Source: Terriglobales bacterium
Lineage (GTDB): Bacteria; Acidobacteriota; Terriglobia; Terriglobales; Acidobacteriaceae
Direction of reading: 5' to 3'
NCBI GenBank assembly: GCA_035764005.1
Contig: DASTZZ010000087.1
Coordinates: 1 to 35,473, forward strand
DNA length: 35,473 bases
Shown: in pieces, positions 29,801 to 35,473 of the stretch
How positions within the stretch are numbered: position 1 is the stretch's first letter
How the letters are laid out: each line of letters opens with the position of its first letter
Made by a program: the position numbers and the translations under genes
Notes under the pieces: generated by a model
What the model was told of the DNA's origin: nothing
Database searches by the model: none
What the model saw: only the letters and a program-made list of their open reading frames with translations

Positions 29801-29971
29801 GGCACAGGCCAGACGGTCGTGCATCAATTCCTGACTCCAACCGGTGACACATACTGGGTTCAGATGCAGAACGCGACTACGCCTCTGAGTGGCACTTCTG
29901 TAAGCATCAATGACGTCGCACCGACGGGTGATCGCTACAACCTCACTACAGTCGAGATACGTACTCCGTAG
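23900..29971 (+). CDS. Giant exported modular protein with N,N-dimethylformamidase-like domain and repeat modules
   Basis: The 2023-residue protein starts with a signal peptide (about 1-21). Residues about 35-520 resemble the C-terminal domain of the N,N-dimethylformamidase large subunit: FRMGYYQGSGARQ, DVLFQTSDESWEAYNGYGG, YLSVGHDEYVSGPKR and FFSGNEFFWKTRWE. That enzyme binds iron through two Tyr and a Glu; Tyr residues near 200-215 and the Glu of GNEFFWK are candidates. Ig-like stretches follow (about 529-722). The order is then A1 (723-942), R1-R2, A2 (about 1105-1326), R3-R8 (about 1327-1804) and A3 to the end. A modules share NELLLAFI.TDYL, GGGLTW and TTRNNSWVFGVGND; R modules share ISG..., TADASGNYSF and YTVTPSKSG. 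No membrane anchor, LPXTG or PEP-CTERM signal ends the protein, so it may be released or held by partners. The catalytic activity and ligand are unknown. Confidence 0.85.
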   Translation: MLKKLLLIISFIAFLAGQAFSSCTAPQNAIEAENCNPGSNNWIVNSIDSTIQGFATDISYNVGQSVNFKINTSASNYQITIFRMGYYQGSGARQIATVTPSAKLPQSQPACLTDSATGLVDCGNWAVSASWTIPSNAVSGIYFADIVRGDTGGANQIFFIVRDDSSHSDVLFQTSDESWEAYNGYGGHSFYGPTTGFDLTNRGYKVSYNRPFAWIENQTQPFYAEYPMVRWLEENGYNVSYFSSVDAARSGALIQNHKLYLSVGHDEYVSGPKRTSVEAARDAGVNLAFFSGNEFFWKTRWENSIDGTGTPYRTLVCYKETLGATSNPPATTAVDPQDPPTWTGTWRDPVKSPPADGGRPENALTGQLFRVNGPGNDNTNLSIKVPSAMGKFRFWRNTPNVATQAAGATWTLPGGTLGYEWDAEEDNGARPAGLFDLSSATYNLTTDYLQDAGGLYGTGTATHKLSLYRAPSGALVFGAGTVQWSFGLDSSSGGTADVNMQQATVNLFADMGVQPATLQAGLHPATQSTDTTPPVSTITAPANGTSVQAGTTIAVTGTASDVGGLVAGVEISVDNGATWHPVTGTTSWSYTWVANTGGTFTLLSRAVDDSANLETPSGGPSVNIVGVASVTASPSTLSGGASSQGTVTLSAPAGTGGTSVTLTSSVPSVAAIPGSVVVPAGSTTATFPITTVPVGVSTSVVISAKFASTATTTLTVNAVFPPAPGVVDIDAVVSAHQGTSSSTITSGAFSTAAPNELVLALISSDALQQNITVSGITGGGLSWTMVQRANGQNGTAEVWRALAPSVLTKVTATATFSQSSPSADITIMTFAGVDTSGTNGSGAIGNSASASAASGAPTASLTTTRNNSWVIGVGADNANAIARTVGPNQVLIDSYLSPLGDTFWSQRQSALVSSSGSTVTINDTAPTGDSYNLAIVEVRPPLVGQFSISGNLSANGAGATVTLSGAMSQTTTADAAGNYSFVSLVSGSYTVTPSKAGFAFSPASQSATITSSNISNLNFTASQAVSISGTISPASAGSGATITLSGAASGTVTADASGNYSFNTTGNGTYTITPSKNGFDFTPSSRTVTVAGANISGVNFTAQAVITTSLAIDVKTSKDGTTASSSISSSAFSTSSPNELLLAFISTDYLGGANTTVSDVAGGGLTWSLVARANTESGDAEVWRAFTPAPLTNTTVTATLSRSVVSSITIITFTGVDLTGTNGSGAIGATASKGATNGAPSLSVVTTRNNSWVFGVGNDFDNAIARTPSSGQTVVHQDLTSAGDTYWVQMQNATTPLSGTTVAISDSAPTSDRWNLAVVEVLPSLGPYSISGTLTPALSGVTIALSGSVNATAIPDGSGNYTFSGLPNGSYTVTPSKAGFNFSPASQNVIVNGASVTAINFTATAQTFSISGTVSAIGANATVALGGSGTASTTADASGNYSFTGLSNGTYTVTPSKSGVVFNPTSQNATVNGSNVSGLNFTAAQTFSISGNLSTTGANASVALSGSGTASTTADASGNYSFTGLLNGTYTVTPSKSGVTFNPTSQNATVNGSNVSGLNFTAAQTFGISGNLSATGANATVALSGSATGSTTADASGNYTFTGLLNGTYTVTPSKSGVIFNPTSQNATVNGSNVSGVNFTATGQTFSISGNLSATGANATVALSGSATSSTTADASGNYTFTGLTNGTYTITPSKSGVIFNPTSQNATVNGSNVSGVNFTATAQTFSISGNLSTTGANASVALTGSATASTTADASGNYTFTGLSNGTYTLTPSKSGATFSPTSQNATVNGSNVSGVNFTAVSSIAGLAIDANSSKDGTTASTTIATPAFSTVSGNELLLAFIATDYLSGANTTVSSISGGGLTWNLVKRTNVQSGDAEIWAAFAPSALTNVTVTATVSQKVVCSITVTSFTGVDTTIGTTLPNAVGATGTANARTGAPSAALVTTRNNSWVFGVGNDYDNAVARSAGTGQTVVHQFLTPTGDTYWVQMQNATTPLSGTSVSINDVAPTGDRYNLTTVEIRTP
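28118..29310 (+). repeat. Tandem near-identical 237-240 bp coding repeats
   Basis: Five consecutive units start at 28118, 28355, 28592, 28832 and 29072. All are in frame and encode R4-R8 of the giant protein. Units share long identical DNA runs (for example around GGCAGCAATGTTTC and TTCAGCATTTCCGG). More diverged copies precede them: R1 from 26732, R2 from 26969 and R3 from 27878. Unit lengths are multiples of three, so gain or loss of a unit keeps the frame. Confidence 0.9.
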
Positions 29972-29973
29972 GA

Positions 29974-29993
29974 TTGGCGAAATCCACCGCCAA
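29974..29993 (+). other. Weak hairpin after the giant gene
   Basis: TTGGCG and CGCCAA pair across eight bases directly after the stop codon. There is no T-run, so termination here is doubtful and read-through into the genes from 30200 is possible. Confidence 0.3.
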
Positions 29994-30199
29994 CCTATCG
30001 CTATCTCCGCTGAGTGGCAAAGGGTGTTGCCGTGTATGCAATATTTTGCACATTCAAAGGCGGAGCAAGCGAGGTAGTGCGGCGTAAGTGCCTTCGAATG
30101 AATGTGCTGCAGGTGGTCTCAAAACTGCAACCACATAAGCTGCCGACGCCCGTTCATCGTTACATGTTCTAGCCACTTGGAACAGATCCCGACAACAGA

Positions 30200-31498
30200 A
30201 TGGATTCGGAACAGCACAGCGGACATAAAGATAGACCTCGCGTGAAAACGGATAGCTCTCATCCCGAGTCAGCGCTCCCTGAGCAGTTCCGCGCTTATTT
30301 CGGCAGTGCTCCCGATTCTATTGACGGTTCAGTTTGGAGCGATGGACGCCTGGTGCAGATGTTCCAATCGATCGAAATGCTTCGGACGGAGCGATATGTT
30401 GCATCCGGCTGGACTGCTCCGCTCGCTAGACAGGTTTATTACTGGCTTCGACCGCTGCTCACGCGTCATTTCCGACAGTTCATTCATCGGCAAATCTTTC
30501 GTTCCAGAGTCAAGTCGAATGTCCCTGGGTGGCCAATTGATTGTTCCGTCGATCACTTATTCCGAGTAGTGATGGGATTAGTGATCGAGATAAGCGGCGA
30601 GGAGGAGGTTCCTTTCATTTGGTTTTGGCCGGAGGGGCACCCCGCAGCTGTAATGATGACGCACGATGTCGAAGGAAGCATCGGTGCTGCAGGCTGCAAA
30701 ATGCTCATGGACCTCGATGATTCTTTCCGCATCCCCGCCGCGTTTCAGCTCATACCGGAAGGTCCTTATGATCCGATTGCGGAACTGGTAAATGAAATTC
30801 GTGGCCGAGGTCATGAAGTGAACCTTCACGATCTGGACCATGATGGCCGTCTTTACGGAAATGCTGCACGGTTTGCCGAGCGGGCCAAAAAAATAAGGCA
30901 CTACGCCGAAGTTTATGGCACCAGAGGTTTTCGCGCCGGATCCATGCACCGCAATCAGGACTGGTTACCGGAATTGCAAGTTGAATATGACATGTCGGTT
31001 CCCACCGTGGCTCACATGGAGCCACAGGGTGGCGGATGCTGCAGTGTAATGCCTTACTTTGTAGGCAATGTTCTTGAGCTGCCGCTTACCACTATCCAGG
31101 ATTACGGATTGTTCAGCATCCTGAAACAATCATCAATCGAACTTTGGAGCAAGCAGATAGAAGCCATTTTGAAACAGAATGGACTCATTAGTTTTATTGT
31201 TCACCCGGATTATGTTATTGAAACGCCGCAGCAAGAGACTTATTCCGAACTTCTCGATTACCTTGCACAGCAGATAAATGCGCATGGCCTGTGGGCCGCT
31301 CGTCCGGGCGACATCAACGAATGGTGGCGCCAACGGCGGTGCATGCAGCTGGTGCGGACTGCTTCAGGGTGGGCAATAGAAGGTGAGGGCTCTGACAGAG
31401 CCCGGATCGCCTATGCCAGCATGAGCGGTGGAGAAGTTAGCTATCGATGGGATAAATCAACGGTTGAAGCTCGACGTTGTGACGAGCTTCTGGTGTGA
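30200..31498 (+). CDS. Polysaccharide-deacetylase-like (NodB-fold) protein
   Basis: The 432-residue protein has no signal peptide. An N-terminal helical region of about 145 residues has no assignment. The NodB-like domain starts with MMTHDVEG, where Asp156 would be the catalytic Asp of motif 1 (a DVE/DVD variant instead of TFDD). Motif 2 is GHEVNLHDLDHDG, in which His210 and His214 match the metal-binding H-x3-H. GFRAGSMHRNQDWL near 250 matches the conserved R..P/G region. LISFIVHPDYV near 330-340 carries the late-motif His. Such enzymes remove N- or O-acetyl groups from glycans using a metal ion. A short beta-rich tail ends the protein. It is 42 bp upstream of the acyltransferase gene, so both probably act on one surface glycan; whether the enzyme is active is not certain. 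Confidence 0.75.
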   Translation: MDSEQHSGHKDRPRVKTDSSHPESALPEQFRAYFGSAPDSIDGSVWSDGRLVQMFQSIEMLRTERYVASGWTAPLARQVYYWLRPLLTRHFRQFIHRQIFRSRVKSNVPGWPIDCSVDHLFRVVMGLVIEISGEEEVPFIWFWPEGHPAAVMMTHDVEGSIGAAGCKMLMDLDDSFRIPAAFQLIPEGPYDPIAELVNEIRGRGHEVNLHDLDHDGRLYGNAARFAERAKKIRHYAEVYGTRGFRAGSMHRNQDWLPELQVEYDMSVPTVAHMEPQGGGCCSVMPYFVGNVLELPLTTIQDYGLFSILKQSSIELWSKQIEAILKQNGLISFIVHPDYVIETPQQETYSELLDYLAQQINAHGLWAARPGDINEWWRQRRCMQLVRTASGWAIEGEGSDRARIAYASMSGGEVSYRWDKSTVEARRCDELLV

Positions 31499-31540
31499 GC
31501 GGGATTAGAAACACTCCTGTTTGCTGTAGGAAAGATTGGG

Positions 31541-32587
31541 ATGAAAGATATCGAAGTTATAGCCCCCTTGGGGGATCCCCGGTGGTCGGGGTTTGTCGAC
31601 CTCCATCCCAAGGCTTCTATCTTCCACACCAGGGAGTGGATCGCTGCGCTCAAAAACACATATGGCTATTCGCCTTTTGCGATTGCCAGGATTTCGCAAG
31701 GCGGCGAAATACGAGCAGCAATTCCTGTTTGTGCTGTCGAAAGCTGGCTGACAGGGAAACGATTGATATCTCTTCCGTTTGCGGATCACTGTGAACCGCT
31801 TGTTGACAGTTCCTCCGAGATGCTGAACCTCGTCGCTGCACTTGAAGTTATCGGTCGAGAAGGTAAGTACAACTACGTTGAACTCCGACCGCTCAATGAC
31901 TCATTTGAAGCAGAAGATAGTGGTCTGCATGTTTGTGAAAGTGCGTCTTTCTCTCACCACCTCGTCGATCTACGTCCGGACATCCAGGAACTGTTCGGAC
32001 ACCTTCATCCCAGCTGCGTGCGCCGCAAGATTCGCCGAGCCGAACAACAACGCCTTACTTATGAAAGCGGCCGCTCGGAGGGCATGGTGCAGCGTTTCTA
32101 TCGGTTGATGGTGATGACAAGAAGACGGCACAACCTGTTTCCGCAACCAATCGTTTGGTTTCAGAACTTAGCACGTGAGTTTGGGGAAAGATTCACGGTG
32201 CATTTGGCCCGCAAAAGTAACGATACAGTTGCAGGCATTATCACCATTCAGCACGGAGATAAGTTGGTGTACAAGTACGGAGCATCCGATGAGACACGGC
32301 ACGCTTTGGGTGGTATGCCGTTTCTTTTCTGGAATGCGATGTTGCAGGGAAAGTTTGCGGGCGCGACTGAGTTCGATCTGGGTCGCACAGATAACGAGAA
32401 CCGCAGCTTGGGCACATTTAAAGAGCGCCTTGGGGCCGAAAGTCGGCAACTAAAGTACTTTTGTGTCCCCCCAAATCTGAGACGCAACTCTCAGTTTCGC
32501 GTCCGAGGCTTTGTTCGGTTCTTTACACACTTACCGAGTCCGCTTTGTTGTGCCGCAGGAAAGCTTTTATACAAACACGCAGCTTAA
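31541..32587 (+). CDS. FemAB-like GNAT acyltransferase
   Basis: The 348-residue cytoplasmic protein matches the FemAB/GNAT (Acetyltransf_6-like) group associated with exopolysaccharide loci, including the PEP-CTERM/exosortase-linked subfamily. The N-terminal half contains FHTREWIAALKNTYGYSPF near 27-45. The middle has HPSCVRRKIRRAEQQ near 152-166, and the C-terminal half has AGIITIQHGDKLVYKYGASD near 225-245 and EFDLGRTDNENRSLGTFKE near 280-298, all family hallmarks. The likely reaction is transfer of an acyl or aminoacyl group to a polysaccharide or lipid-linked sugar. GGAAAG lies six bases before the ATG. The second giant gene starts 16 bp after its stop. No exosortase gene is present in the window. 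Confidence 0.85.
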   Translation: MKDIEVIAPLGDPRWSGFVDLHPKASIFHTREWIAALKNTYGYSPFAIARISQGGEIRAAIPVCAVESWLTGKRLISLPFADHCEPLVDSSSEMLNLVAALEVIGREGKYNYVELRPLNDSFEAEDSGLHVCESASFSHHLVDLRPDIQELFGHLHPSCVRRKIRRAEQQRLTYESGRSEGMVQRFYRLMVMTRRRHNLFPQPIVWFQNLAREFGERFTVHLARKSNDTVAGIITIQHGDKLVYKYGASDETRHALGGMPFLFWNAMLQGKFAGATEFDLGRTDNENRSLGTFKERLGAESRQLKYFCVPPNLRRNSQFRVRGFVRFFTHLPSPLCCAAGKLLYKHAA

Positions 32588-32603
32588 AGGCAGATAGTGA
32601 TCG

Positions 32604-35473
32604 ATGACTTTGATCAAATATAGAGCTCACACTTTTCGATGCTTCCTCACCATCGCAGCACTGACACTGCTCTCGATGTCAGCTTATGCCGCAATCCAGA
32701 TCGATGCGACCGTGAATGTCGATCGTTCTTCGGCATCGACCACGATCCAGTCACCGGCGTTTTCGACGGTAAGCGCAAACGAGCTCTTATTGGCCTTTGT
32801 AACAGGCGATTATCTCTCGGGAGCCAATACTCAAGTTTCGTCGATTTCGGGCGCAGGTTTAAATTGGCAACTGGTTGTCCGCACGAATACTCAATCGGGA
32901 ACATCAGAAATTTGGCGCGCCTTTTCGCAAAATCCACTCACGAATGCGACTGTCACGGCGACTCTCTCTCAGTCCGTCGTCTCGTCGATGACGGTAATGA
33001 GCTTTGCCGGCGTCGATACCTCAGGTTCTGCCGGATCGGGCGCAGTCGGAGCAATTGGCAGCGGCAACTCACGGTCCGGAGCGCCAACTGCATCCTTAAC
33101 AACAACAAGGGACGGATCATTGGTGTTGGGAGTCGCAAATGATTACGACAATGCGATAAGCCGAACTGTAGGTTCAGGTCAGAGTCTGATCCACCAATAT
33201 CTGACGCCCACTGGCGATACGTATTGGGCGCAGATGCAAACCGCTCCCATCCCGCTTGCTGGGACGGTCGTGAAGATCAACGATACGGCTCCGACGACAG
33301 ATCGATACAACCTCAGCATTGTTGAAGTGCTTGCTGCCGCGTCTGCTGGAAGCACCTACAGTATTTCTGGAGTAATCAGTCCCGCATCGACTTCCTCTGG
33401 TACTACTGTGACGTTGTCGCAGAACGGAGCGACGGTTACGTCGGCAGTAGTGGACAGCACAGGATCCTACGTTCTGAACAATTTGCAGAACGGCACGTAC
33501 ACGTTAACGCCCGCAAAAACCAATGTAGTGTTCACTCCAGCGAGTGAATCCGTGACGGTGAATGGGGCGAACGTCACCGCACCGGGTATTACAGCAACGG
33601 CTCAGACTTGGAGCGTTGCAGGCAATATCAGCCCCGCTGCTGCGGGGATCACGCTCTCATTGTCTGGAGCATCAACGGCCACAACTACTACAGATAGCTC
33701 TGGTAATTACACTTTCACTGGCCTGAACAATGGCAGTTATACGATTACTCCATCCCAAAGTGGATTGTCGTTCAACCCAGCTTCACAGCCCATCAGCGTC
33801 AATGGCGCGAACGTGAGCGGGGTTAACTTTACGAGTACGAGTGCAACGTGGAGTATTTCGGGAGGAACAACGCCTCCGCTTTCCGGCGCAACTATTGCGT
33901 TAAGTGGAGCCTCCGCGGCAAGCACCACAACGGCTGCCGATGGATCGTACAGCTTCTCCGGTTTGGGGAACGGCAGCTACACGATCACTCCTTCCTATCC
34001 GGGGACCACCTTTAGCCCAAGTTCGTTAATCGCGACGATCAACAACGCCAGTGTCACGGGAGAGAATTTCACCGATCAGCAGCAGAGCTCAGCACCCTTA
34101 GCAATGGATGCGAAGGCTTTCGGCGATACTTCATCTGCTAGCGCCACAGTCACTACAGGAGTCTTTTCGACAGCACAACCGAACGAGCTTCTCCTCGCTT
34201 TCGTGGCCACGGACTATCTTTCGGGGGCAAACACAACGGTCAGTGCCATTACTGGTGGCGGACTTACCTGGACGTTTGTCCGCCGTACCAATGTTCAGAG
34301 TGGAACAGCAGAGGTTTGGCGAGCATTTGCTGCGGCTCCATTATCCAATGTGACGGTGGCTGCGACCCTGTCACAAAAGGTCTACTCCTCGATTTCAGTT
34401 GTGAGTTTTATCGGAGTGGATGTTTCTGGATCAAACGGTTCAGGAGCGATTGGAGCGACTGCATCGGCCAACGCTACTTCCGGAGCGCCGAAAGTAACGC
34501 TGACAACGACTCGAAATGGATCTTGGATATTTGGGGTCGGCAACGACTTTGACAACGCGATTTCCAGAACCGCAGGTACTGCGCAGACAGTTTTGCATCA
34601 GGATCTGTCGGCGAGTGGTGATACTTATTGGGTTCAGATGCAGAATTCTCCTACTGCACTGAGCGGGACGTCGGTGACGCTCAACGACACGGCACCGACT
34701 TCAGATCGTTACAACTTAACTGCTGTAGAAGTGCTTCCGGCAGGTGGGAGCGGAATTTCGTCTCCGCCGTCCGTCAGCATGATAGCTCCGGCTCCTGCAG
34801 CCACAATTGCCGGCCTCGTCACGGTTGCGGCCAATGCGAGCAGCTCGACTTCGACGATTGCGAGCCTACAGTTCGTGCTCGATGGAGCGAATTTGGGAAG
34901 TCCTGTTACTGCTGCGCCATACTATGCGACTTGGGATACCACGAAGAGTACTTCAGGCACCCACACATTGAGCGCTATCGCGTTCGATGCAACAGGCTTG
35001 AGTGCAAGTTCGTCTGCGCTAACTATAACTGTGGATAACTCTGGCAATCCCGCGGTTGTCGGTAGCTGGTCCGCCCCTGCGAGCCTCAATGCGGTCGCAG
35101 TGAACTTGATTCTTCTTCCGAACAACAAGCTGCTTTATTACGATGATGGCGCCACTCCTGCCGTCTGGGATTATCAACAGAATGTGTTTACCGCTACTCC
35201 GACGAATCCCGATCTGTTCTGCTCGGGACACGCTTCACTAGCAGACGGAAGAATCCTGGTAGTCGGAGGCTATGGCGATGGCAGCGGAAACATCGGGATA
35301 GCTAATGCCGAGATCTTCGATGCGACGAACAACACATGGACCACAGTTCCTAGCATGAAGTACAAGCGTTGGTATCCCACGGCAACAACGCTGTCTGACG
35401 GAAGGATTTTGGTTACGGCGGGATGGCAGACCAGCGAGCACACCAACGCTGGCATACCGGAGATTTACAATCC
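32604..35473 (+). CDS. Second large exported modular protein with galactose-oxidase/kelch-type propeller (3' end off window)
   Basis: An uninterrupted frame runs from ATG 32604 to the right edge (956 complete codons), so the stop lies outside. A signal peptide (about 1-31, ending MSAYA) is followed by an A module (about 31-249), three R modules (about 251-334, 335-414, 415-494), a second A module (about 495-713) and an Ig-like module (about 714-815) with SVSMIAPAPAATIAGLVTV and SGTHTLSAIAFDATG. The last ~135 residues start a kelch propeller like galactose/glyoxal oxidase: NNKLLYYDD, FCSGHASLADGRILVVGG, MKYKRWYPTATTLSDGRIL. Copper-radical oxidases of that family oxidise alcohols to aldehydes; the catalytic Tyr and Cys lie beyond the edge. 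AAAGG lies upstream but with long spacing. It shares modules with the giant gene at 23900 and appears co-transcribed with the deacetylase and acyltransferase. Confidence 0.85.
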   Translation, partial: MTLIKYRAHTFRCFLTIAALTLLSMSAYAAIQIDATVNVDRSSASTTIQSPAFSTVSANELLLAFVTGDYLSGANTQVSSISGAGLNWQLVVRTNTQSGTSEIWRAFSQNPLTNATVTATLSQSVVSSMTVMSFAGVDTSGSAGSGAVGAIGSGNSRSGAPTASLTTTRDGSLVLGVANDYDNAISRTVGSGQSLIHQYLTPTGDTYWAQMQTAPIPLAGTVVKINDTAPTTDRYNLSIVEVLAAASAGSTYSISGVISPASTSSGTTVTLSQNGATVTSAVVDSTGSYVLNNLQNGTYTLTPAKTNVVFTPASESVTVNGANVTAPGITATAQTWSVAGNISPAAAGITLSLSGASTATTTTDSSGNYTFTGLNNGSYTITPSQSGLSFNPASQPISVNGANVSGVNFTSTSATWSISGGTTPPLSGATIALSGASAASTTTAADGSYSFSGLGNGSYTITPSYPGTTFSPSSLIATINNASVTGENFTDQQQSSAPLAMDAKAFGDTSSASATVTTGVFSTAQPNELLLAFVATDYLSGANTTVSAITGGGLTWTFVRRTNVQSGTAEVWRAFAAAPLSNVTVAATLSQKVYSSISVVSFIGVDVSGSNGSGAIGATASANATSGAPKVTLTTTRNGSWIFGVGNDFDNAISRTAGTAQTVLHQDLSASGDTYWVQMQNSPTALSGTSVTLNDTAPTSDRYNLTAVEVLPAGGSGISSPPSVSMIAPAPAATIAGLVTVAANASSSTSTIASLQFVLDGANLGSPVTAAPYYATWDTTKSTSGTHTLSAIAFDATGLSASSSALTITVDNSGNPAVVGSWSAPASLNAVAVNLILLPNNKLLYYDDGATPAVWDYQQNVFTATPTNPDLFCSGHASLADGRILVVGGYGDGSGNIGIANAEIFDATNNTWTTVPSMKYKRWYPTATTLSDGRILVTAGWQTSEHTNAGIPEIYN

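Noticed and set aside
32639-33142. 167-codon plus-strand frame near the start of the second giant gene
   Set aside because: It is out of frame with the continuous frame from 32604 that has a signal peptide and repeat modules. The gene looks open to the window edge, so I do not call it broken.

Overview
The window reads like a chromosomal segment of an acidobacterium (Acidobacteriota, probably Terriglobia). This rests on several things together: bshC for bacillithiol synthesis, a PilB-PilT-PilC-PilS-PilR block, a Gld-type ABC exporter with a DUF4340 protein, serine/threonine-rich lipoproteins and very long secreted repeat proteins, plus moderately GC-rich DNA. The assignment is by gene content only. 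I see no rRNA, tRNA, CRISPR array, transposase or phage gene.

Layout. 1-3.4 kb (+): a pyridoxal-phosphate amino-acid decarboxylase and bshC. 3.4-10.7 kb (-): type IV pilus genes in transcription order pilB, pilT, pilC, pilS, pilR (assembly ATPase, retraction ATPase, inner-membrane platform, sensor kinase, sigma-54 activator); no pilin gene is present. 11.0-15.8 kb (-): a Gld-like ABC system in the order ATPase, permease, GldG-like auxiliary protein, DUF4340 protein, with a REP-like nested palindrome between the last two. 16.3-19.4 kb (+): a threonine/serine dehydratase followed 16 bp later by an exported S9 prolyl-oligopeptidase-type peptidase. 19.5-22.9 kb (-): an exported PQQ-type sugar dehydrogenase, a lipoprotein and a small C-terminally anchored protein. 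23.0 kb (+): an exported DUF1579-type protein.

23.9-35.5 kb (+) is the most unusual part. A 2023-residue exported protein starts with a region resembling the C-terminal domain of the N,N-dimethylformamidase large subunit. It continues with Ig-like modules, three copies of a ~215-residue module (called A here) and eight copies of a ~80-residue carboxypeptidase-regulatory/SdrD-B-like module (called R). Two intracellular genes follow: a polysaccharide-deacetylase-like protein and a FemAB/GNAT-type acyltransferase. Next comes a second large exported protein that runs off the right edge; it has the order A-R-R-R-A-Ig and then a galactose-oxidase/kelch-type propeller. The shared A and R modules tie the two giants together. 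Tight spacing from 30200 onward (42 bp and 16 bp) suggests that the deacetylase, the acyltransferase and the second giant are co-transcribed. I infer a cell-surface or extracellular-matrix module pairing glycan modification with large adhesin-like enzymes. This is the best candidate here for an undescribed system.

Non-coding structure is concentrated in gene borders: a perfect 12-bp hairpin between pilC and pilS, a family of GGTCACG palindromes at two gene ends, and the 166-bp nested palindrome at 12.5 kb.
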